Below, piece by piece: positions 1 through 5,613 of a stretch of DNA of 13,839 nucleotides. The DNA is taken from assembly GCA_964647255.1 (NCBI GenBank), contig CAZYGI010000093.1, positions 1-13,839 on the forward strand, read 5' to 3'. Position 1 is the first letter of the stretch; every line of letters begins with the position of its first letter. This DNA comes from CAWJEL01 sp964647255 (GTDB lineage: Bacteria; Chloroflexota; Anaerolineae; CG2-30-64-16). Under the pieces are notes generated by a model, which did not search any database, was not told the origin of the DNA, and was given only the letters and a program-made list of their open reading frames with translations. Made by a program: the position numbers and the translations under genes.

Positions 1-51
1 CCTGCACCAGGCTTGAAAGGCCTGTGTCCTGGTCCTCTAGACGATGGGGGC
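1..51 (-). tRNA. tRNA-Glu (anticodon UUC), 3' end cut off by the window edge
   Basis: Read on the minus strand from position 51, the sequence folds as the first 50 or so nucleotides of a tRNA. The 5' acceptor strand is GCCCCCA (51-45), followed by the two linker bases TC. The D-arm starts GTCT and closes with GGAC, with an AGAGGACCA loop. The anticodon stem is a perfect 5 bp, CAGGC/GCCTG, enclosing the loop CTTTCAA with anticodon TTC. After it come the variable-loop bases GTGCA and the first GG of the T-stem. The T-loop, 3' acceptor strand and any CCA lie outside the window. The D-arm and TTC anticodon loop closely match bacterial tRNA-Glu as I know it. The truncated acceptor pairing cannot be verified here. 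Confidence 0.88.
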
Positions 52-64
52 GAGAAGTAATGAG

Positions 65-93
65 ATTTTAGCAGAGATGGGCGAACCGGTCAA
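65..93 (-). promoter_or_regulatory. sigma70-type promoter of the tRNA-Glu gene
   Basis: On the minus strand there is TTGACC (93-88), a 17-bp spacer and TAAAAT (70-65). Both hexamers are one base from consensus and the spacing is ideal. The predicted start, near 57-58, lies 6-7 nt before the mature tRNA 5' end at 51. That fits a short leader removed by RNase P. Confidence 0.72.
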
Positions 94-102
94 ATAGAGG
101 CC

Positions 103-158
103 GGAATGCTCCGCAGCCAGGGGTGCGGGGCGCCCAACGCGCGTAGCATTCCCCGCAC
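103..158. other. Overlapping, mutually exclusive inverted repeats between divergent promoters
   Basis: GGAATGCT (103-110) is a perfect complement of AGCATTCC (145-152). GTGCGGGG (123-130) is a perfect complement of CCCCGCAC (151-158). The right arms overlap at 151-152, so only one hairpin can form at a time. The block lies between the minus-strand tRNA-Glu promoter and the plus-strand operon promoter, upstream of both predicted starts. If those starts are right it is not transcribed and would act, if at all, as DNA, for example as a regulator site. No T-tract follows either stem directly, so it is not an obvious terminator. Confidence 0.4.
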
Positions 159-184
159 GAGATTATCCGTTTTTCGGCCTGCTG

Positions 185-193
185 TGGTAAAAT
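185..193 (+). promoter_or_regulatory. Extended -10 promoter of the nine-gene operon
   Basis: TGGTAAAAT is a TGn extended -10 element: TG at 185-186, then TAAAAT at 188-193. I see no good -35 hexamer at 16-18 bp (165-170 reads ATCCGT), which is tolerable for extended -10 promoters. Transcription would start near 199-201, giving a leader of about 87 nt before the first gene at 287. Confidence 0.5.
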
Positions 194-203
194 AGGGGTG
201 TTC

Positions 204-246
204 CAAGCGCAAGGCGCTGTTTCCTTGCGCTTGTCCGCGTTTGCGG
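204..246 (+). promoter_or_regulatory. Two consecutive hairpins in the operon leader
   Basis: CAAGCGCAAGG (204-214) and CCTTGCGCTTG (223-233) form a perfect 11-bp stem with an 8-nt loop. CCGC-GTTT-GCGG (235-246) follows at once as a 4-bp stem with a tetraloop. The first stem begins within a few bases of the predicted transcript start. No U-tract follows, so it is not an intrinsic terminator. It could protect the 5' end of the mRNA or be a regulatory leader. I do not recognise it as any known riboswitch class. Confidence 0.5.
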
Positions 247-286
247 CGAGTATTTTCCGGCCGTTTTGTGAGTCCAGGAGTGCATT

Positions 287-835
287 ATGTCTCAGGAAAC
301 GTACACGGTTGACATCTGCGGCGTCACGCGGCAACTGCCGCTTTTCGAGGTCGCTCCTAAGGTGCGCATCGCGATCTTCAACATGCTGGGCGATACGGAG
401 GTGGTGGAGGCGATCGCCGATGAGCTGGCGAAACGCGTGCCGTACGATGTGGACACGCTGATGACCGCCGAGGTCAAGAGCATCCCGCTTGCTCATGCCC
501 TGGCTGTGCGGATGGGGCTGTCCTATGTGGTGGCGCGCAAGACCCGGAAGCCGTACATGGTGGATGCGCTGAGCGTCGAGGTGCTTTCGATCACCACTGG
601 CGCGCCGCAGCTTCTGTGGCTGGATGGCAAGGATCTCGATCTCGTCAAGGGCAAGCGCATCCTGCTGGTGGATGATGTGATCAGCACCGGCAGCACTCTC
701 GCCGGGATGCGCAAGCTGGTGGAGCAGGCCGGCGGCAATGTGGTGGCCGAGGCCGCGGCTCTCACCGAGGGCAATGACCCGGAGAAGTGGCGGAATATCA
801 TCGCCACCGGGAATCTGCCGGTCTTCCTGGGGTAA
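287..835 (+). CDS. Phosphoribosyltransferase of the adenine/orotate PRTase type
   Basis: This 182-residue cytosolic enzyme of the type I PRTase fold would transfer a base to PRPP, most likely in purine salvage. The diagnostic PRPP-binding loop is at residues 124-138, RILLVDDVISTGSTL, with the paired acidic residues DD at 129-130 and the STG turn. The segment RKTRKPYMVDALSVEV (84-99) resembles the flexible-loop region of adenine PRTase-like proteins (COG0503). The ATG at 287 follows AGGAG (276-280) with a 6-nt spacer, which settles the start. It is the first gene of the operon, and its stop is one base before the prfA start, so the two are probably translationally coupled. The base accepted (adenine, xanthine or orotate) cannot be told from the sequence, so I assign no symbol. 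Confidence 0.9.
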   Translation: MSQETYTVDICGVTRQLPLFEVAPKVRIAIFNMLGDTEVVEAIADELAKRVPYDVDTLMTAEVKSIPLAHALAVRMGLSYVVARKTRKPYMVDALSVEVLSITTGAPQLLWLDGKDLDLVKGKRILLVDDVISTGSTLAGMRKLVEQAGGNVVAEAAALTEGNDPEKWRNIIATGNLPVFLG

Positions 836-836
836 T

Positions 837-1913
837 ATGGTTCTGGATAAAGTGGCGGCGATAGATCGTCGTTATGAAGAGCTGAATACGCTGATGGCCG
901 ACCCGGCCGTCGCAACCGATCCGACGCGAGTGGGCGAACTGGCGCGCGAACAGGCCGAGATCGAGGAGATCGTCTCCATCTATCGCGCTTACCGCGCGGC
1001 CGAGATCGAATTGGCCGAGGCGCGGGTGTTGGTCGGCGATGAGAGCGACCCGGAGATGGCCGCACTGGCCCGCACCGAGGTCGAACGCCTGGAGGCCGAG
1101 CAAGCTCCGCGTGAGGCACGCCTGCATCAGCTCCTGCTGCCAAAGGATCCGCTGGACGATAAGAACGTCATTGTCGAGATCCGCGCCGGCACGGGCGGGG
1201 ATGAGGCCGGCCTCTTTGCCGGCGATCTGCTGCGGATGTACACGCGCTGGGCCGATGAGCACGGCTACAGGGCCGAGGTGTTGAGCCACAGCGAGACGGG
1301 TGTTGGCGGCTTCAAGGAAGTGATCTTCCAGATGCGCGGTCGCGGGGCCTACTCCCGGCTGAAGTACGAGAGCGGTGTGCACCGCGTGCAGCGCGTCCCG
1401 GTCACCGAGGCGCAGGGCCGCATCCATACGTCTACCGCCACCGTTGCCGTGCTCCCGGAAGCCGACGAGGTTGAGGTGGTGATTGATCCGCAGGATGTGC
1501 GGGTGGATGTCTTCCGCGCCACCGGCCCGGGCGGCCAGAGCGTCAACACCACCGATTCCGCGGTTCGCGTGACCCACCTGCCCACCGGTCTGGTCGTGAG
1601 CTGTCAGGATGAGAAGTCGCAGCTTCAAAACCGCACCAAGGCGCTGGCGATCCTGCGCGCGCGGCTTTATCAGTTGGAGCAGGAACGCCTGCACAACGAG
1701 CGTTCCGAGGCGCGGCGCAGCCAGGTAGGGACCGGCGAGCGCAGCGAGAAGATTCGCACTTATAACTTTCCGCAGAACCGGGTCACAGATCACCGGATCG
1801 GCAAGACGATGTATAACCTGACCGGCTTCATGAACGGCGACCTGGATGAGTTCATCGAGGAATTGGCAACAACCGAGCAGACGGAACGATTGCAGCAAAT
1901 CGGCGAGGAGTGA
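837..1913 (+). CDS. prfA: Peptide chain release factor 1
   Basis: The protein has 358 residues, the usual RF1 length. It recognises UAA and UAG in the ribosomal A site and triggers peptide release. The GGQ motif (residues 232-234, within RATGPGGQSVNTTDSAVR) places the catalytic glutamine in the peptidyl-transferase centre. The tripeptide anticodon PVT (188-190, in HRVQRVPVTEAQGRIHTS) marks it as RF1 rather than RF2, which has SPF. The N-terminal 105 residues are charged and helical, as in domain 1 of the family. An upstream in-frame start at 738 would add 33 non-conserved residues inside the previous gene. I therefore choose the ATG at 837, one base after the previous stop, with only a weak ribosome-binding site, consistent with coupling. 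The next gene, prmC, modifies the GGQ glutamine of this protein. Confidence 0.97.
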   Translation: MVLDKVAAIDRRYEELNTLMADPAVATDPTRVGELAREQAEIEEIVSIYRAYRAAEIELAEARVLVGDESDPEMAALARTEVERLEAEQAPREARLHQLLLPKDPLDDKNVIVEIRAGTGGDEAGLFAGDLLRMYTRWADEHGYRAEVLSHSETGVGGFKEVIFQMRGRGAYSRLKYESGVHRVQRVPVTEAQGRIHTSTATVAVLPEADEVEVVIDPQDVRVDVFRATGPGGQSVNTTDSAVRVTHLPTGLVVSCQDEKSQLQNRTKALAILRARLYQLEQERLHNERSEARRSQVGTGERSEKIRTYNFPQNRVTDHRIGKTMYNLTGFMNGDLDEFIEELATTEQTERLQQIGEE

Positions 1914-1914
1914 G

Positions 1915-2943
1915 TTGAACGCTTTACAATCGAAGAAGACCTCGCAGACGCCCCGCAGCAGGGGCGCCGCCGGCGATGGCGCCGGCGAGGCAGATGGCCG
2001 GATGGATTTCAGCGGGCCGGAGCGCACTTCCGTGGCGACCGCCGTCCCGTTTGTCTGGTCGTTGGATCGGTCCAGCGATGTGGGGCGGGCGTTGTTCGCG
2101 GCGACACGCCGGCTGGCGGAAGCCGACTCGGACACACCGCAGCTCGACGCGGCGGTCCTCTTGGGGTTCGTCCTGGGGGTGAACAAGGCCTGGCTTTACG
2201 CTCATCCCACGCGGACATTGTCCGAAGCTGAGATCGAGCGGTTTGAAGATTTGGTGCGTCGCCGGATGCGGTATGAACCGGTCGCCTACCTGGTGGGGTT
2301 CAAACCGTTTTACGGCCTGGATATCACGGTGGACCCGCGCGTCTTGATCCCCCGGCCGGAGACCGAGCTGTTGGTCGAACGGGTGCTGGGCTATCTGCGC
2401 CAGCTCAACGAGACGGGCGATAAACCGTGCGTCGCGGATGTCGGCACAGGGAGCGGTGCGATCGCGTTGGCGTTGGCGGTCAACCTCCCTTGGCTTACGA
2501 TTTATGCCACCGATCTCTCGGACGATGCCCTGGCTGTTGCCGCGCAGAACATCTGGCGCTACGGCGTGGGCGATCAGGTTCAACTGCTGCCCGGACATCT
2601 TTTGGACCCCGTGCCGGGACCGGTGGATGTGATCGTGGCGAACCTGCCCTACATCGCCACAACCGCGCTGGCGGATTTGCCTCCGCAGGTGCGGGATCAT
2701 GAGCCGGTTCTCGCGCTGGACGGCGGCTCCGATGGGTTACAGGTGATCGCCGAGCTGCTGGAAAGCCTGGCTTCGCGGGAGGGCCGGGCCAAGCTCCGGC
2801 CCGGTGGTCGTGTCTATTTGGAGATCGGGGCCGGTCAGGGCGCAGCCGCCCAGGCGTTAGCCGGGCGAATCCTGCCGCATGCCCGCGCACAAGTCTTCCA
2901 GGATTACGCCGAGCTGGATCGGATCCTGGTTGTACAGATCTGA
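1915..2943 (+). CDS. prmC: Release factor glutamine N5-methyltransferase
   Basis: An S-adenosylmethionine-dependent enzyme that methylates the GGQ glutamine of release factors; prfA lies immediately upstream. Using the TTG start there are 342 residues: an N-terminal helical domain (about 52-130), the conserved IPRPETELLVE (145-155), the SAM-binding motif VADVGTGSGAIALALA (173-188) and acidic D200 at the end of the next strand. The active-site tetrapeptide is NLPY (243-246) instead of the family's usual NPPY. The start is uncertain. TTG at 1915 has AGGAG at 1906-1910, inside the prfA end, with a tight 4-nt spacer. ATG at 2002 gives a more typical 313 residues but has no clear ribosome-binding site. 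The extra 29 residues are low-complexity and lie outside the conserved domain. The identity is secure; the start is not. Confidence 0.92.
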   Translation: MNALQSKKTSQTPRSRGAAGDGAGEADGRMDFSGPERTSVATAVPFVWSLDRSSDVGRALFAATRRLAEADSDTPQLDAAVLLGFVLGVNKAWLYAHPTRTLSEAEIERFEDLVRRRMRYEPVAYLVGFKPFYGLDITVDPRVLIPRPETELLVERVLGYLRQLNETGDKPCVADVGTGSGAIALALAVNLPWLTIYATDLSDDALAVAAQNIWRYGVGDQVQLLPGHLLDPVPGPVDVIVANLPYIATTALADLPPQVRDHEPVLALDGGSDGLQVIAELLESLASREGRAKLRPGGRVYLEIGAGQGAAAQALAGRILPHARAQVFQDYAELDRILVVQI

Positions 2944-2958
2944 ATCGGGGTGGTCGGG

Positions 2959-3789
2959 GTGACCTATCGTTTGCTTGCTGTGGACTATGATGGTACAACT
3001 GCCGAGGGCGGCCACCTACCGACGCAGCGCGTGCGGGACGCCGTGGCAGCGGCCCGGGCGGCCGGCGTGCGCATCGTGCTTGCCACCGGCCGTTCCTTTG
3101 GCGCATCGTTCCGCTTTGCTGAGGCGCTGGGCCTGCGCGATGAGTTGATCACCTATCAGGGCGCAATTGTCAGGGAGATGGCGCGGCCGCACACCACCCT
3201 GCTGAAGGAAGTTCTGCCCAGCGAACCGTTGGCGGAGTTTCTGGCGTTCGCTGAGGCGCGGGATCTCGATCTGAGCCTGTACGGTGAGGAAGAGTATTAC
3301 ATCACCGCGCTGCGCCATTCCCGTGAGTTCCACCAGCGTTGGTTCGGACCGCCTTTCCACGTGGTCCCCACCTATGCGGACGCGCTTCGTGCGTTCCGGG
3401 CGAAGGGCGAGGCTCCAATCAAAGGGCTGATGATCGTCGAGCCCGGCGGCGGCGAACCCCTGGCCGCTGAGCTGCGCGCGCAGTTCGGGGATCGCCTCAC
3501 GGTGCTGCGTTCGCACGAGCTGTTCACCGAAGTTACGGCGCCGAATGCCTCCAAGGGCAATGCACTGGCGTTCGTGGCCGCGCGCTGCGGCATTTCGCAG
3601 GCTGAGACGATCGCCGTCGGCGACTCGGACAACGATATCAGCATGATCCGCTGGGCTGGGCTGGGGGTGGCGATGGGCAATGCGGCGCCGGAAGTGAAGG
3701 CGGCCGCATCGTTGATTGCCCCATCGGTGCAGGAAGACGGCCTGGCCGCAGTGATCGAGGAGTACATTCTGCGCAATGGGCGTGGGTGA
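2959..3789 (+). CDS. Cof-type HAD-IIB family phosphatase
   Basis: A 276-residue haloacid-dehalogenase-superfamily hydrolase, probably a sugar-phosphate or other small-metabolite phosphatase in the cytosol. Motif I is VDYDGT, with nucleophile D9 and acid/base D11. Motif II is the Thr of LATGRS (T43), the motif III lysine is in ASKGNAL (K199), and motif IV is GDSDND (221-226), which binds Mg2+. The long insert between motifs II and III is the C2B cap typical of the Cof/YbiV-like branch. I prefer the GTG at 2959, which gives MTYRLLAVD, the normal beginning for this family; an in-frame GTG at 2950 would add three residues. The coding region overlaps tsaC by 14 nt. The substrate cannot be predicted, and the link to the translation genes may be no more than co-transcription. 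Confidence 0.9.
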   Translation: MTYRLLAVDYDGTTAEGGHLPTQRVRDAVAAARAAGVRIVLATGRSFGASFRFAEALGLRDELITYQGAIVREMARPHTTLLKEVLPSEPLAEFLAFAEARDLDLSLYGEEEYYITALRHSREFHQRWFGPPFHVVPTYADALRAFRAKGEAPIKGLMIVEPGGGEPLAAELRAQFGDRLTVLRSHELFTEVTAPNASKGNALAFVAARCGISQAETIAVGDSDNDISMIRWAGLGVAMGNAAPEVKAAASLIAPSVQEDGLAAVIEEYILRNGRG

Positions 3790-4408
3790 GTTTCCGACTG
3801 CTGTGGGGGCGCCCGATCTCGAACGGGCCAGCGCGCTCCTGCGCGCCGGCGAGTTGGTCGCCTTTCCCACCGACACGGTCTACGGGGTGGGTGCGGTGGC
3901 GTGGAACCGGGCGGCGGTGGCGAAACTGTACGTCGCCAAGCTGCGGCAGCTCGACAAGGCCATCCCGATCCTGCTTGCCGATCCGGCCGATCTCGATCTG
4001 GTGGTGAGCGATGCGGCGTCGCGCCCTGATGTGTTGCGGCTGGCCGAGCGGTTCTGGCCCGGCCCCTTGACCCTCGTGCTGCCGAAAGCCCCTGCGGTCC
4101 CGGAAGAGGTCACGGCGGGCGGCGACACCGTGGCGGTGCGCGTCCCGGATCATCCTTTGGCGCGCGCACTGATCCGCGCGGCGGGCGCCCCGCTCGCCAC
4201 GACCAGCGCCAACCTGGCGGGCGGCCCCAGCCCCGTCACCGCCGCTGAGGTCGCAGCGCAGTTGGCCGGCCGCGTTCGCCTGATCCTGGACGGCGGCCGC
4301 TGCCCCGGCGGCACGGCCTCAACCGTGGTTGATCTCTCCTCCTCCACACCGGTGCTCCTCCGCAGCGGGCCGATTTCACTGGAAGAAATCCTGGAAGCGG
4401 TGTTATAA
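3776..4408 (+). CDS. tsaC: Threonylcarbamoyl-AMP synthase (Sua5/YciO/YrdC family)
   Basis: A 210-residue single-domain YrdC protein. The family makes threonylcarbamoyl-AMP from threonine, bicarbonate and ATP for the t6A37 modification of ANN-decoding tRNAs. Visible signatures are FPTDTVYGVG (30-39), the basic segment KLRQLDKAIPILL (55-67), GPLTLVLPK (96-104), VAVRVPDHP (119-127), the nucleotide-contact TTSANLAGG (142-150) and the C-terminal STVVDL (182-187) followed by LRSGPI. The C-terminal domain of full-length Sua5 is absent, so it is the short TsaC form. The start overlaps the phosphatase gene by 14 nt. GAGGAG at 3757-3762 lies 13 nt upstream, rather far, so reinitiation after the upstream stop is plausible. 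In Bacillus and other bacteria tsaC is also near prfA-prmC, which supports a shared translation-quality role. Confidence 0.93.
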   Translation: MGVGEFPTAVGAPDLERASALLRAGELVAFPTDTVYGVGAVAWNRAAVAKLYVAKLRQLDKAIPILLADPADLDLVVSDAASRPDVLRLAERFWPGPLTLVLPKAPAVPEEVTAGGDTVAVRVPDHPLARALIRAAGAPLATTSANLAGGPSPVTAAEVAAQLAGRVRLILDGGRCPGGTASTVVDLSSSTPVLLRSGPISLEEILEAVL

Positions 4409-4409
4409 T
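4401..4409 (+). promoter_or_regulatory. Perfect extended -10 element for a leaderless glycosyltransferase mRNA
   Basis: TGTTATAAT: TG at 4401-4402, one base, then consensus TATAAT at 4404-4409. It overlaps the tsaC stop codon (4406-4408). The next ATG (4416-4418) is 7 nt after the -10 box, exactly where transcription should begin. No Shine-Dalgarno sequence precedes that ATG. No convincing -35 box is visible. Confidence 0.55.
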
Positions 4410-4415
4410 CTTGCC

Positions 4416-5561
4416 ATGCTGATCGGCATTGACGCCAGTCGCGCGGCTGTGGCCCGGCGCACCGGCACTGAGACGTACTCCCTGCATCTGATCCGCGGCC
4501 TGATCGGTCTCGGCGCGGCGCATCGGTTCCGCTTGTACACGAACGGCCTGCCGCCGGCCGGGCTCTTCTGGGCTGTCCCCGCGCCGCGCAATGCGGAGGT
4601 GCGCAGCATCCCATTCCCGCGGCTTTGGACGCACCTCCGGCTCAGCGCCGAGATGGCAGCCCGCCCGCCCGAGGTGCTCTTTGTCCCGGCGCATGTCCTG
4701 CCGCTGGTCCACCCGCGGCGCAGCGTCGTCACGGTGCACGATCTCGGTTATCTGTTTCACCCCGAAGCCCACCGGCCTGCGGACCGGCGCTACCTGGATG
4801 GGTCAACCCGCTGGAACGCCCGGCAGGCGACGCTCGTCATCGCGGACTCGGCGGCTACGCAGCGCGATCTCGTGCGCGCGTACGGTGTGGATGAGCGCAA
4901 GGTGCGCGTGATCTACCTGGGCCGGGATGAGAGGTTGCGCCGCGTGGGCGAGCCCGGCCAACTGGCCGCGGTGCGCAACCGGTACGGGCTGGGCGAGCGT
5001 TATCTGCTGTACGTCGGCACGCTTCAGCCGCGCAAAAATCTGGCTCGCATCGTCGCGGCCTTTGCCCGGATCGCGGGCGATCCGGCGCTGGCAGGCGTGC
5101 AGCTCGTCCTGGCCGGCAAGCTGGGCTGGCTCTACGACAACCTTTTTGCCGAGGTGCGCCGCCTGGGGCTGGAGCAGCGGGTGCGCTTCCCCGGCTATAT
5201 CGCCGATGAAGATCTGCCGGCGCTGCTGAGCGCCGCGATGGCGTTTGTTTTCCCATCCTTGTATGAAGGCTTCGGCATCCCGGTGCTTGAGGCGGGAGCG
5301 TGTGGCGTGCCTGTGATCACCAGCAATACTTCATCCCTGCCTGAAGTGGCCGGCGACCCGGCCGCGGGCGCGGAGGGCGCAGCGGCCCTGCTCGTTGACC
5401 CGACCGACGTGGATGCGATCGCCGCGGCCATGTATCGGCTTGCAACCGACGACGCGCTCTGCGCCGAGCTGTCCCGCCGCGGGCTGGAGAACGTCAAACG
5501 TTTCTCCTGGGACAAGTGCGCACGGGAGACGCTGGCGGTGTTGTTGGAAGCGGGAAGCTAG
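4416..5561 (+). CDS. GT4-family glycosyltransferase (GT-B fold)
   Basis: A 381-residue retaining glycosyltransferase that would transfer a sugar from an NDP-sugar to a lipid-linked or polysaccharide acceptor at the inner face of the membrane. The N-terminal Rossmann half starts MLIGIDASR and keeps the TGTETY segment (16-21). Later come VTVHDLGY (105-112) and IADSAATQRDL (142-152). The C-terminal half has GTLQPRKNLARIV (201-213), VLAGKLGW (231-238) and the EX7E-type motif SLYEGFGIPVLEAGACGVPV (281-300), with acidic residues E284 and E292. The ATG at 4416 is where the family begins; an upstream in-frame start at 4329 would only translate tsaC sequence out of frame. No ribosome-binding site precedes the ATG, consistent with a leaderless transcript. 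The last six codons lie inside a heptamer repeat array. The sugar and acceptor are unknown. Confidence 0.92.
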   Translation: MLIGIDASRAAVARRTGTETYSLHLIRGLIGLGAAHRFRLYTNGLPPAGLFWAVPAPRNAEVRSIPFPRLWTHLRLSAEMAARPPEVLFVPAHVLPLVHPRRSVVTVHDLGYLFHPEAHRPADRRYLDGSTRWNARQATLVIADSAATQRDLVRAYGVDERKVRVIYLGRDERLRRVGEPGQLAAVRNRYGLGERYLLYVGTLQPRKNLARIVAAFARIAGDPALAGVQLVLAGKLGWLYDNLFAEVRRLGLEQRVRFPGYIADEDLPALLSAAMAFVFPSLYEGFGIPVLEAGACGVPVITSNTSSLPEVAGDPAAGAEGAAALLVDPTDVDAIAAAMYRLATDDALCAELSRRGLENVKRFSWDKCARETLAVLLEAGS

Positions 5562-5597
5562 AAGTTGGATGTTGGACATTGGATGTTGGAAGTTGGA
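5542..5597 (+). repeat. Heptamer array, eight units, left arm
   Basis: Eight contiguous 7-bp units read TGTTGGA, AGCGGGA, AGCTAGA, AGTTGGA, TGTTGGA, CATTGGA, TGTTGGA, AGTTGGA. The consensus is (A/T)GTTGGA; the second and third units are degenerate. The array covers the last codons and stop (5559-5561) of the GT4 gene and runs into the intergenic spacer. It is complementary, apart from about one position per unit, to a second eight-unit array at 5637-5692. Confidence 0.85.
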
Positions 5598-5602
5598 AGC
5601 GT

Positions 5603-5610
5603 GGGAGGAG
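5603..5610 (+). promoter_or_regulatory. Ribosome-binding site of the GT26 gene, located between the two heptamer arms
   Basis: GGGAGGAG lies 3 nt before the ATG at 5614, with the GGAGG core 5 nt away. It fixes the start upstream of the right-arm repeat. It would sit in the loop of a long hairpin if the two arrays pair in the mRNA. Confidence 0.7.
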
Positions 5611-5613
5611 ACC

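Noticed and set aside
123..174. Intrinsic terminator (stem 123-158 followed by TTTTT at 170-174)
   Set aside because: The T-tract is 11 nt beyond the stem and the loop is 20 nt, so it does not fit an intrinsic terminator on the plus strand.
199..286. Purine riboswitch in the leader of the purine-type PRTase gene
   Set aside because: The three-way junction and conserved loop sequences of the purine aptamer are not visible; only two simple hairpins are present.
68..496. Minus-strand 142-codon frame near the left edge
   Set aside because: It overlaps the tRNA promoter and the PRTase coding region, with no family resemblance and no ribosome-binding site.
798..2186. A 462-codon open frame on the minus strand across prfA and the start of prmC
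   Set aside because: It is antisense to two secure genes, has no recognisable motifs and no ribosome-binding site. Long antisense frames are expected in GC-rich coding DNA.
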